Assembly (NCBI GenBank): GCA_037974965.1
Contig: JBBPFI010000001.1
Location: 558,001 to 622,000, forward strand
Source of the DNA: Dacryopinax spathularia
Lineage: Eukaryota > Basidiomycota > Dacrymycetes > Dacrymycetales > Dacrymycetaceae
Direction: 5' to 3'
DNA: 64,000 nucleotides
The position numbers and the translations under genes were made by a program. Positions 23,048 through 35,231 of the stretch are shown piece by piece (position 1 is the stretch's first letter; each line of letters begins with the position of its first letter). The notes beneath the pieces are model-generated. The model did not search any database, had not been told where the DNA came from, and saw only the letters and a program-made list of their open reading frames with translations.

Positions 23048-23905
23048 TTAAACGTAGCTCAAGCTTCCGAGCTGACCCGTGTTCTTCTTCTTGCGCTTCT
23101 TGTTGTCATATGCATTAGTCACCGGTGCTCCGGGAACCTGGCGCTGAACCGAGGTTACGACCCAAGCCGAAGTTCCGACTAAAATGATGGCTGTCAGATG
23201 GAGTGTGGGCGAGGGATGAAGCACTAACCGACGGGTCCTTTGTTTTGCTGCTTTGGTGCGGGGATAGGGCGGCACAGCTCCGGTACAAGAGAGGTGTACT
23301 TCGGCTTGGGGTAGGGTTGAACAAAGGACGAACTGTAGTCCTCGTCGAACCACGAGGTCTCAATCCATTTCTGACGCCAGCCTGGCAAAACATCAGTGTT
23401 GTTGGGATGTAGTGGCAACTGATTGTACCTTACCACGCTTCTGTACATCCCTATCATGACCGTATGTCGAGTAATAGATGGTGGATATGCGATGTTCGTC
23501 GTCCTTCGCGCAGTTCCTGAGGAAGCTGCCCCAACGGTGCTCGCCGAGGATGTTGTTGTAGAAGCCGTCCTTCTCGCGCGCAACGCTGACCAGGATCTTA
23601 TCGTTCTACCAACATACAGTCCGTGAGTAACTGGACGGTGTAGGCTGGCGTTGATGGTGCGCTTACACGAGGCATCCAGTAGATGTAGAAGAGCGATTCC
23701 TTCTTGATGAACTGGCTAAGCTCCAGTTGAATGACGAAGTTTAACGCGCATATATGCCAGCTTACGCGAGCCACTGAGCTAGGAGGATCTCGACGCCGCT
23801 GTCGCCCTCAAAGTCGATCGGCTCAACCTCAGGGTAAGGAAGAGTGACGCAAAGAATGCGGGGTTCCTCCTCAGCAGGTGGAGGAGATTCGGCTCGTTTG
23901 ACCAT
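23048..23905 (-). CDS. unrecognised 4-intron protein of about 210 residues
   Basis: I do not recognise this gene. Four introns (GTAAGC, GTAAGC, GTAAGG and GTTAGT donors) join five exons into one frame that starts MVKRAESPPPAEEEPRI at 23905 and ends GQLGSLSYV at 23048. The exon chain reads through VEILLAQWLAQFIKKESLFY, YWMPRNDKILVSVAREKDGF, NILGEHRWGSFLRNCAKDDE and RISTIYYSTYGHDRDVQKRG. It continues with WRQKWIETSWFDEDYSSSF and PELCRPIPAPKQQNKGPVVG. The clean splicing and the high content of aromatic and charged residues argue that it is real. A basic run NKKRKKKN near the end could be a nuclear signal. An ACGCGT site lies 126 bp upstream. It may be a basidiomycete-specific protein. Confidence 0.72.
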
Positions 23906-24030
23906 GTTTGCGTATCGCGGAGGTGTAAGCAGTAGAGCAGTCTTTCAGGGCCGAGGGGATGGTGGACGTCGCAACTCGCAACGAAGAGAGGAGTGACACA
24001 AAGGGCAGCGCGAACGAAGTGCGGCACTGT

Positions 24031-24045
24031 ACGCGTCCGACGCGG
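24031..24045. promoter_or_regulatory. MCB-like site upstream of the 23905 gene
   Basis: ACGCGT at 24031-24036 is followed by ACGCGG at 24040-24045. They lie 126-140 bp upstream of the unknown gene's ATG. A single perfect site is expected by chance every few kb in this DNA, so support is weak. Confidence 0.3.
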
Positions 24046-24399
24046 ATCTATATATGCGCTATTCGGAGAATAACATGGTTTGGGACAAGATGGGATGATC
24101 GACGAAGACGGCGGAATCAATGTTCTGGGTTGCCATCCGCGGAAGTCAGTACGGGGTTCCGTTGCCTATTTGCTGTCTTACTTTCACCAACGTCTCACTC
24201 AGGCAACCGCACACCCTAAACGGTGGATCACAATGTCTTGCACATACTAACTCGTCCCCTCTGGTCGAAGACCGCCGCGCGCATCATGGCATTTGCCCGG
24301 TCGTAACTTTCATTGGCGAGATATACTAGATTACAAGAATTGTGACATATAGCACATACACGCTTTCACTTTAGCGGATAGTCCAAGGAGCGTGATCGC

Positions 24400-27027
24400 T
24401 CAGGAATCGGCCATGCTCCGCCACATCCCAGCGTCCGCGAGGCCGTCGCTCGTAGCTTGCATATCGAAGGCCATCCGACGAGCTTTCTCCGAGGTGGATA
24501 GCCCTTCCAACTCAGCTGCTGCTGCATCCTCCTCGCTTGAGTTGCTGAATTCGAAGATGGGTCCAGGATCGACGTGGGTGTGCAAATCTCTCCGTGCGTA
24601 AGTCTCATTGCGGCGTGTCGCAGAAGCAGAGCGTTTCCCACGCGTTGGCGTAACTTCTTTACTAGAGGTACCGCTACGCATTGCCAATCGTAGCGGTGGT
24701 ACCATCACGCCAGCGCGTTCGACGAGACTTGTTTTGGGTTCCAGTTCAATGTCCATGTTATGGTATCGAGACCGGCGGGCAATAGGGCTGATATCGATAG
24801 GAGCTGATGCCGCTATCGAAGGCTTGTTGCTTGTAACCGCGCCAGGAACAGCAAGGGCTTGTGAAGCTGGATGGATACCATCAATGAAAGCAATTGGTAA
24901 CAACGCTGCTGAACCACTTACAAGTCGCCGAGGAACCACCACTTTCTTCGTAAAGATCGTCGTCCACCCCGTCCAGCGGCGACTTCTCCTGGAAGACCTT
25001 GGAATACAAATCCCAGCCCCTGCCGTCCTTCCACGCAGACCTATGACTGGGCAAGTAGCCTCCCACGAGCTCCTTCAGCTTGGCCTCGGTAGACGACATC
25101 TTCGACGGCAGTCCAGAACTATCGGTATCCAGCCTGGGAGGAGGGGAGCGAGGAAGAGTAAAGTACGACGGCGTTGAGTCCTGGTCTGCACCCATTACGG
25201 AGGTTGGAGAGGCACCAGCTAATCCAGGTGCTTTGCCCTTCCGGCTCGGAACGATAGTCTCATAACGCTTCTTCGGCTTCCTTCGTTCTGGTTGGCTGGG
25301 AGAATCGATATCAAAATCGAATATCGGCTCATCATCTGGAAAGGGTGTCAGATCAACTACAGATGGGCATAATTTCTTGACGCACCTTCCGCTGCCTTCC
25401 GAGATCTGGCTTCCTTGGATGCTTTTGGTGGCGTAGGCTCTTTGTCCTCCTCGAAAGTGACATGCTTCGGGCGCGGTTCTTCTCGCGATCGAGTATTGGG
25501 GGTCGAAGACTGAGCCTCTTCTCGACTCACCCGTCCGTTCAGAGCGGGATCTCTCTCACGAGGCGTCCGCTCTCGCGACGTTCTGTCCCTCGAGCCTCCT
25601 CGGTCACGTTCACGTTGTGCAGCTAACTCCTCGACACCGACACGTCCGCGGAGAGTGATCCGGCTCGTTTCCCGTGCAGAGTCGCCTTGAAGTGAGGACT
25701 TCTCCTCGATGGGTTCTAGCTTGCTGCGAGACATTGCCCGCCCTCGGGGACCCGCCGTCATCTGCGTGAGACGCAAAGACAAGGCCACATCCTCGAGATG
25801 AGAGCTGCCTGTTAGCTGCCGGATATGAGGCATGGGTATCGAGTGTTCAGGACCCTCAGTGCTGTCTTCGTCTGGAGTCGTGGGGAAGGACTGCTCAACG
25901 GAGTCGTCCTCGTCCGTACGGTTATCTTGTCCAGCCTGTGTAGTCGGAAAGTGAGGCAAACCACCTGTGCGCAAAGACATGGAAAGCAAGGAAACCGACG
26001 ATGCCTCCCTTGACATCGGACGTGAGCGTTCTGTAGAACTGTCTCTCGTGGCAGCCGATGGCACGAAATCCGTGACGCGGGAGACGGACGGCGACGGCAT
26101 CGCTTGAGCCTCCGCCTCGCGTTGCCGACGCAGCTCACTTTCGCTGCGGGATGACGCCGAATGGATCTGTCTCGACTCTCGCCAAGACGACCAGAGAAGC
26201 TCCACCTCTCGCCGAAGTCGCGCGTCCAACTGCTGTAATTGCTCGACGCGTTGTCGAACTAGCACGGACAGCTCCTCTTCTGCTTTCTGGCGGGCCTCGT
26301 TGGACGTGCTGCTAGCAAGCATGGCAAGATGCTGGAACATAGGGTGGGACGGAACTTGAGGTGGCGGAGGAAAGAGTGCGGGTATCTTCGGGAGGACGGG
26401 ATCCAGGACTAAGCTGGGTACATATAGGTCCGACGGTGTCGTCGGCGCCAAGTCAGGTATGAGCAGAGAGAAGGTTGGCGAATAGCGCGGTGACGACTTT
26501 GCTTCGGCCATAGAGACGCCAGTCTACCCAAGCAAATCAACGACACGTTCGAGCGTAGAGTGTTGACCGAGCTCACCACGCATCCTGGTGTTTGTACATT
26601 GACCTCTATCCAACCATCACCACTCTTCAACACTTCGGTCTCGATCCAATCGTCGCTTGGGACCACTGGACCTTCTGTCAAACCACTGTCCAACGGGAAG
26701 GAAAGCCTCTGAAAGGTGCGGTAGGCCGGAGTACGACACGCCAAGCAAGTCAAAACGGTACAACACTGCGCGTATTCTTCCCCTTCAGAGTGCGATTGGA
26801 TAGCGGAGCGGCTCCTCATAGTCATGTCCACATGCGTCTAAGAATGCTTCGATTAGCATTGTATTTGAGTTACTCTGGTGAAGTCTTACGATTTGGATGC
26901 CATCCTCTCCTACGAATATCCGTTTCCAGCCTGACGACTCCTCGCCTCCCGGGGCCACAGCGTCCACATTCGCTTGCTCATACAGCCGTACATTCAGGCA
27001 AGGACAAGCAAATGTCGGATCAGACAT
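24400..27027 (-). CDS. unrecognised protein: N-terminal Cys-rich module plus long Ser/Arg-rich region
   Basis: Separate open stretches splice into one gene. The ATG at 27027 begins MSDPTFACPCLNVRLYEQAN. An intron (GTAAGAC...TTCTTAG) joins GIQI to THVDMTMRSRSAIQSH. A second intron (GTGAGC...GGGTAG) joins QTPGCV to TGVSMAEAKSSPRYSPTF in frame. The long middle exon holds a heptad-like stretch ARQKAEEELSVLVRQRVEQL, then regions rich in Ser/Arg/Glu. Two further introns lead to DDEPIFDFDIDSPSQPERR and the C-terminal exon, which ends at 24400. The N-terminus has CxC (residues 8-10) and, about 70 residues on, CxxC in LTCLACRTPAYR, separated by a Trp-rich segment. This pairing looks like a zinc-binding module of the Yippee/Mis18 or GFA kind, but I cannot assign it. 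No catalytic motif is seen. Confidence 0.75.
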
Positions 27028-27288
27028 CAGACATCAGGCTTCAAAGTGAGGAAGGAGCGTAAGTGTCGTGTGTCTCCACACTGCAGCTCCAAGTGAGGTC
27101 TCATTAATATTGCCCCTAGCAGCGCGGAGGCGCGCTCAGCCGGCGGAGGCTGATTGTTGAGCGCCCATGCCGGGCGCTAACTAACGACAATGACTGTGAG
27201 TGCCGGGTCTTTGGAACGCGAAAATTTGTTCAGGTGGCTTATGTCCTTGATATCAAATACACATTACTTCTATCCATGCGATAGCTCA

Positions 27289-30200
27289 TCAACCTGCTAC
27301 CTGAGCATACAGCCCGTACAACTCTTTCCTGACCGTATAATATACATCACTTATATTACCTTCAACCTCCACTCGTCCACGACCCATTTTCCGAACAGAC
27401 ACAATGTCATTGTCGGACGCATCTTGCCCCTGACTTGGGCTGCAAATGAGAACACCCTCTCCAGCGAAATCCGCAGTGACTCCCAAGGCAGAAAGGCGGG
27501 CTTTCAGGGCAGTAAGCCGTAAGTCGCCAATCAGGGTTGTTTGCGGCAAGATCTGAGGCGTGATTGTTGCGATATCCTTCTGCTGATCCGGGCTTGAAGC
27601 GGCCTGTTTCGTGGCGGTCGGCTCTGAAGCTTTGGCAGGAACCGAAGGTTCTAGGACGGGTATGGCGGAGTTTGCATTGAAGGCTATACGTCCAGAAACG
27701 AATGCAACCTCATTGTCCTCGAACTTGAATTACAGTAAGAGAGGGTTACCCAGACGACGTTGAGAAACTTACTTTGGACATCTTCAAGGTCGAGAATAAT
27801 GCCTCTCCGATTGAGATGGAATAGCTGTGGGTATGCTCTCCAATCTTCACATCCTCACCCACTGTAGGCGTCGATATCTCACGAGTCATGGAGCGAATCT
27901 CCCCACAAGCCTCGATGAGCTCCGTTGTAGCTTTGGGTTCAGCGGCAACGAGGATCTGCGCGACTGTTAGAAGAGCGGTAACGATACTGACAAGGGCGAC
28001 GCACCATCTTTCTTGGATTGACCTGTGGAATGATCATCTTCGTTGCTCTCCCATCGTTCAGGCCCTCGAAGTCCACGAAGAAGACCTTGCATCTTAATTC
28101 CAGCACATGCTCCTCAGTGACGAACTTGGAGGGTGGTTCAGGGGGAGCTTTCTGTAGTAGGCATGAGCAACCTCTTCCTTCCACAAACCTGCCCGCAACT
28201 CACCTGTGCTTCTGCCTCCTCGCGCTGTTTTCGCTTGGCCTCTCGCACCTCCTGGTTCTCCTCCGTCTCCTCCTCCTCTTCCCACTGCTTCCCCTTTCGC
28301 ATCCATGTACCGACATCAATGGTTTCGCCCCACGCGTCAATCCTTCGTCGTTTCTCCACGTATGGGAACATACGATATCGAGTCGCTTGTGGTCCGGAGC
28401 TTGACCTGAAGAACGTTGCACGGGCAACCTTGCCTTTCAGATAAATGTCGAACGACAGCTGTTGTCGTGCTGAATCTACGTCGTCTTCTTCCGGTCCGGC
28501 AGCTTTCGCACCTACAGCGCCCTCGGCGAACGGACGGGTCATGATGCCCTCTCCCGTTCCCCTTCCTAACTCTTCTTCAACAGCCAGCTCGCTGGACGCA
28601 TCACTTGCTTCATCCTCAGAGTCCTCTTCATCGTCATCGTCTGCTTCCAGCAGTCTCTGCGGCCGAGCAGCAGCAGCGTCGGCAGCCGCCTTCTCCCTCG
28701 CGGCCTTCTCAGCTTCCAGATATTCTTCAAGCTCCGACCCAGTGAGCGGGACTTTGGCGTTGACAGTCAAGGTAATCTTGCCTCCGACGTGTATGGTGTT
28801 GCCAAGGCGCCCCTTGCCCCACTTCGAATCTTCTGCTTGCTCCTGCTCCCACCAGTCCCACATGCTACGAGCCAACGTACCCTTCTCGGCGATATTCACC
28901 AGAAGCAAGAGATTGTTCCGTGCGTGAGAGATGGTTTCGAACAAGGCTCGAGAAGCTCCGTGTGACATGGTCAACGGAGTAGCCAAGATTACTTTAGGCG
29001 TTCCAGCTGGAATCGCGGCCATCAGAGCTTCCACGGTTGGGAATATTTGCAGATGCCTAGCCTCTCAATCAGTCGATTATCATCCCCCTTTAAAGGCAGT
29101 CTCACCTAAATCGAAGGATCATGTTGGCCAGGAGGGCATCCTCATCCTCGATATCTTCCTCATCTCGACGGACTTTCCTCTTTCTCTTCTTCCCGTCCTT
29201 AGCAAGCGTCGGGACCTCGCCTTCCCGCGTGATCCACCCGCCCATCCACTCCATCAATGAACGCACGAAAGCGATGCATTCTTTTCCGGATCGAGAAACC
29301 AGGCACAAGGGCGCTCGCGTCTTGGCTTGAGTCCAGTGCTGGTCCAGGATAACCAGGAGCTCGATTAGTCGAGTGGAGGCGTCTACGGGTATTAGGATCG
29401 AGCCGGAAGCTCGAAGGGTCTTGGTGATGGACTCTGCGTGAAGGTTAGTGGACGGCTAATACAAGTATGTCCGACAACGCACCGAGAAAGGCCTCTTCTC
29501 GCTCTCGCCTTCGTACGCTGATTACTCCCACGCGCTGAGCATCGGTGATGAGGAGATCCGGTCGACCCAGTCCCTCTCCCACTCCTCCACCTCCCGGTCG
29601 CACTAGTGTCGTACCATCGAGATGCTGCTCCTTCATGTGGTTAAGCCCGACTGCATACAGAAGAGTTCCAGAGGAGGCGGATCGCAACTTCCATAGCGTG
29701 CCTCCAAGAGTGTGAGCCGCCGAATGCGCTGTAAGAGTGAGCGCTTGTAGTTTGCCCGTAAGGTGGGTTGCTTGAGAGTACTTCAACGTCGTAATGGAGT
29801 CGAAGGCCTCCTTGACTTCCTCCGCCGTGGCAATCGCCTTTTTCAGCATCATCGCTCCATCTTCCATCTTGACATCGCCATCAGGCGAGTATTCTTGGGG
29901 TGGTTCATTGTCGACATCAACTTCAGCTCGCCAACCTTCGACATCCTCGAGGGCTGCTATTCGGCCGAGCGCTTGAACAGGTAGAGTGGCAAAGGCCGGA
30001 GCCGTCAACCCAAGTTTTGCTCGTGCGTATGCGTATAAGCCAATGTGTTGAAGAGAGCCGTGCGTGAATAGAACCAGATCTATTTCAGGGGCATTCCTAG
30101 CCAAAATTCGAGCCAAAAAGGCGCATATATTTGCATTCTGCCCTGTGTACACTGTGGTAATCGGACATACCGTGCGAGGAGCTCTAGGTACTGTGACCAC

Positions 30201-30388
30201 AGCTTTTTCGCCTCCCTTTGATTTGCGAGCTCATCCTGACCTTTTACGTCCTCCCCGGCGCCTAGTCTCCAGTCGGGTGCGCCGCAGTCAAGCAGTACTC
30301 GAATATCGTCAATCTGGAGCAAGTAGCAGAAGGCCGTCGGGATAGAGGAGGACTGCGCAGATCCACACAAAGGAGTGAACACGATCAT
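27289..30388 (-). CDS. CFT2: cleavage and polyadenylation factor subunit 2 (CPSF100)
   Basis: CFT2 is the inactive partner of the CPSF73 endonuclease in mRNA 3'-end processing. The ATG at 30388 starts MIVFTPLCGS and leads to IDDIRVLLDCGAPDWRLG. The metallo-beta-lactamase region reads LVLFTHGSLQHIGLYAYA. The usual HxHxDH metal motif is degraded to His-Gly-Ser-Leu-Gln-His, as expected for CPSF100. Later blocks are THLTGKLQALTLTAHSAAHT, GTLWKLRSASSGTLLYAVGL, LLITDAQRVGVISVRRRERE (beta-CASP) and KVILATPLTMSHGASRALFE. A charged low-complexity insert rich in Asp/Glu/Ser lies before FDIYLKGKVARATFF. The C-terminal domain includes EEHVLELRCKVFFVDFEGLN and KMIIPQVNPRKM. About seven introns are present. 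It is divergent from ARF1, 317 bp apart. Confidence 0.92.
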
Positions 30389-30705
30389 GGGGAGGTATAG
30401 GGAGGATATCCACGTCGCATTGGACCCCGGTCAACTTTTGGACCACGTCGTGCGAGACGTTGAGCGCGCTGCGGCAGACGTTGACGACGCGATGGTGAGT
30501 CTGGTGCCGGTGATTGCCGGAATAGGGTACTTTAGGGTGAGCCAGGGGCGGTGAGACCCATCCCCCCACTGCCTCCTCGTTCCCTCCGTGGGCCACTCAT
30601 CGCCTTCTCTCGCCCAACTTTTGCGTCCATCCAACCCACTCACGTCGTCCTCGTCCTCTCGCACGTCCTTCACGACTTTATTCATACGACAAGTATCCCT
30701 TCACA
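30389..30705. promoter_or_regulatory. CFT2/ARF1 divergent promoter
   Basis: Only 317 bp separate the start codons of two housekeeping genes, so they share a bidirectional promoter. The ARF1-proximal part is CT-rich (CCTCGTCCTCTC near 30650) and would form its leader. No TATA box is evident. Confidence 0.45.
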
Positions 30706-31589
<884 letters not shown>

Positions 31590-32036
31590 TCAACACGTTC
31601 CCGTTTCCTGCTTAAGCGGTCCGTGGTCGTATACACCTGTTGTTCCTCGTATTATGGCCTATCATGCTCTTCTCACTCCCTGCACGAACTGACCCGTGTA
31701 CGAGAAAAACGTTTCCTTGCTGTGCTCTTAACATCTCAAACTTCGTCGTCTTTGCACGTCGCCACAGTCCCCTGCCTTTCGCCTCCGCCAGTCTCGTCTC
31801 ATGTTCCTCTTGGCTTGGTTCTTTCTGCAATCAAATCAAGAGCTGGCCTCTCGTTCCTGCGCGTACTTTACGCTCTGTAAATAATCATAGAGAAACGTTT
31901 GCGCGCAGATTCCTGGTCTAAAGCCGCTCCAGCTAGCGCTCTAAGTACTTCTCCACACGGGCGCCCATCTGCAGCCATACGAAATATCCAATCAGGGAAG
32001 GTATTGAGTTGATTAGGTATATGCACCCCGATCGAT
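31590..32036. other. intergenic between convergent ARF1 and SEC15
   Basis: About 450 bp between two convergent genes holds both 3' UTRs. The ARF1 side is T-rich. I saw no gene or repeat. Confidence 0.5.
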
Positions 32037-34891
32037 CTATCCGAACAACTGAGACACCTGAACGGCTTCCCTGCGCCGTTTCTCCGCCCTCTCCCGTTCA
32101 GCAGCCACCCGGCTCTGCGCTCCACCACGAGCAAGCTTGCTCAGCAGGTCGTACAACATCTTTGGTTGTACGTTAGCGTACTGGCCCTGCGGAGGTCGTC
32201 TGGACTGAGGCTGCATATACGTCTGCACCGCGTTTTGCAGGATGATGGAGCACAACTGTACATAAATATAGCATAAGCAGAGCTGTCAGCAATGATCGAC
32301 CTGATGGCTTACCGTGCGGAAAAGTTTGAATCGAAGTTCCATGCCTTGCCGACCACGATTTCCAAACTCTCCTTCTAGGAAGTCAACGTCGACCAGCAGG
32401 TTTGCAATGGCAAGATCGTTCAGAGCTTGCGGGTTCGGTCCAACGAGATATCCCTGCCATATCATAAGCACATAGATTCATGCAAAAGAGGAGGGCGCGG
32501 ACGTACCATGAAATACTCGCCGACGTAGTCCATCGCATCGTCATATATGCGGTTCCTGAGGTCCTCGCTCGCGCCAAGCGAGTCGACTACCGTAAACAGC
32601 CAATTGACCAGCTCATACAGAAACATGCTCGGGTTCTTCTCTGGCTGCGTAGGTAGCCAACTATACTCAGCCAAATCGAAGAAATCGTCCAATTTCGAGC
32701 GGATCAAGCTCCTCAGCCGGTCGAATGCTTGGTTCAGCAGGCCTTGCAGAGGTGCCGGGTCGAGTTTGACGGGCGAACCTGATCGAACGCGCATGCTTGC
32801 CAGCTGTTTTTCCAGATGGCGAATACCGTTCGTAAGTTGTTCGAAGTTGACGATTACTTGAGCGATTTGGGAGGGCTGGTTGAGTCGGTTCAGTCGTTCG
32901 GCCGACTTGCGGCAGATCCCTTGCTCGATGAAGACTTCCAGCGTCTATGACACCTTTTAGCCGGAGTTTCGGACGGCCGGTGGAGTCCACGTACCCTTCG
33001 TAGAAGATCATCCACATCTCGCCGGTTATCAACGCCTCCTTCGAGGAAGTTGTAGAATTTCTCGATGAAAGTTTGGAACTGCCGCTAATCAGCCTCCATT
33101 ATTCAGCGCTGCAAGCGCAAATCTCACGTCAACGCAGCATAGGGGGAAGAACCGAGAGAATGGCATTGGCGCCGGAAGCGGTTGCCTGCCATGCTTGTCA
33201 AACGCATCCGCTGAGCGAAGGAGAATTATCGTACTGTGCCAGTTGCCGCAGCTCCTCCGTCTCCAACCAGCAGATGCCCAATGTCCGCGAAATGTCTTCT
33301 TCAGTTTCCAGCATGATTGGCTGAAGGTCGTCCTGCATCACGATCTGGTAGTAGCGTTAGTACGTGAAAGGGTCTCAGGCGAGGAGAGATGCGCATACAT
33401 CTTCGAACGCCTGCCTGTACTTGTCTTGTATGATGGAGACATAGCGTTCGAACAATCTAAAGATCAGCGCGTGGACTTTGGAGGTGTCATAACCGTATCC
33501 CTGTCGTCCATCAGCAACTTGCTCTCACATGGCTGAAGGTACGACCTACCTCTGACGCCTGAGCCCAATTGCCGAGCAGCGCCCTACACCCCTGCAAGAT
33601 ATCCTGGTCTCTCTCGTCCCTCACCCCTCTTTCAACCGCCTCGCACACCCTGGGGATAACACTCTCCCACAATTCCTGCACGTCCTTCTCGCTCCTAAAA
33701 CTCGAGCTCGCAGTCGTCCGCGCCACATGCGACTCAACAATAAAGAACCCCAAGAGCTCATTAAGCAGATCAGGGAGGGTCCTTGCCAGCTGGGAAGAGG
33801 CCGACAGGTGCTGGGCGAGAATTAGAGCCGCTTGCGACTTGCGGTCTTCTTGGTATGTGGATTGCATTTCTTCGAGTTGGTCCATGGCGGTGTGGATGAG
33901 GATGCATTGGTAGAGAGGCTTGAAGTCGACCGTGATTTGGTCGTTGTTGAGTGGGTCGACTGTGGGCACATCAGCAGTCGGTCCCATAAGTAAAAAGAGA
34001 GCATACAGTCAATCCGCTCATTCACAGCGCCTTCAACCGCGCTTCCTACAAGTCTTGCCTTCCCGACGCCCTCCTTCTCCCGCCTGCCTCGCCAGCGTCG
34101 TGCTCGCTGTTCGATGGCTTCCAGCGCAAGACTTCCGACAAGCCCGCTCGACTCGCGGATCTCAAGCAGCCATGACTTGGTGGACTCTGTTACGGCTGTC
34201 TTGATTTGGCCCCGGAGGGATGGGAGCGAGCTGAGGAGGTGGGTGAAGAAGGGCGTTTGGGACAGTTGGGAGGGCGGGAGTGTCTCGATGTCGTCCAGTG
34301 ACTATAAGCGCATTAGACCAGAGGTGCCGTGGGTGGAAAGAAGCTCACTCGTAGTGCGGTGTAATATCGGCCATTCTTGACCATATCCCCCACCCTATTC
34401 ACCAGGTCCAGAACGCGCAAGCACGCCTGCAGGGTATCGATGGCCTCATCCAAATTATTCGCCGTCTTCTTCGCTTGCTGCAACGCCTTCTTCTTCTTCA
34501 CCAGCCCATGTCCTACTTCACTCACACTCGAGTCAAGCTCGCTGATCCTTCCTCTCAAGTTGGCAGTGTACGACCGCACGGTCAGCAGCGTCGACACGGA
34601 GCTGACAAAGTCTTGGTAGTTGTCTCCGCATATCCGCTCAATTTCGGCTTCTTTGCTTTCTATTAAGCCACCCAGTGTGCGGAGGAATGCGTCTTGTCGA
34701 CCGGACTCGTGGACGGATTTGATGATTGGTGCGAGTTGCTCGATGTTCTCGGATGGTGAGGACGAGTCGAGGAGGTTGATCTGCGCGGTGGTTAGCTGAC
34801 TCTCACATGATTGTGCCAATGAACTCACCTGTTGCAATTGCTGGTCAATATCCTGCTGGGTAAACTGTGGCCTCTTCGTCCTCGGCGGCAT
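32037..34891 (-). CDS. SEC15: exocyst complex subunit SEC15
   Basis: SEC15 links the Rab GTPase Sec4 to the exocyst tethering complex at sites of polarised secretion. The ATG at 34891 starts MPPRTKRPQFTQQDIDQQL. Conserved blocks follow: LRTLGGLIESKEAEIERICG, VSTLLTVRSYTANLRGRISE, HGLVKKKKALQQAKKTANNL, LVNRVGDMVKNGRYYTALR and HTAMDQLEEMQSTYQEDRKS. The middle and C-terminal helical domain includes FQTFIEKFYNFLEGG, LDDFFDLAEYSWLPTQPEKN, PSMFLYELVNWLFTVVDSLG and DDAMDYVGEYFMGYLVGPNP. The protein ends at 32037 with a basic stretch and VQVSQLFG. About eight to ten introns interrupt it. The length (roughly 780 residues) suits the family. The order of blocks leaves little doubt about the identity. 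Confidence 0.93.
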
Positions 34892-35231
34892 CTTGACCCT
34901 CCTCGCCGTCTGTGGTGTCGTGTGGGTCGTCAGGGACGGCTTCCTTCTCGTTTCGTCGTCACCGCCCTCTTCAGCGTCACGTGCTCCCCTTTCCCACCCG
35001 GCTATGATGCTCGCTGAAGGGATTCACGTGCCTCCGCCCTGACTTCCGATATGGGCACGTCGAACGGATCTCCGCAACCCCGCATCGAGCGGTCTCACCC
35101 GGCTCTCCTCGATCGAACCCGGCGGGTTGAAAGACTCATAAACACGTACCCTTCACTCTTCCCTTCCTCCATCTCTTGGGCCCTCACTTCTTGGTTCTCC
35201 TCCTCTTCGTCTTGCTTGCTTGATCGGAAGG

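Noticed and set aside
24031-24036. MCB near the unknown gene as proof of cell-cycle control
   Set aside because: A single ACGCGT is expected by chance several times in this window; it is listed only as weak support.
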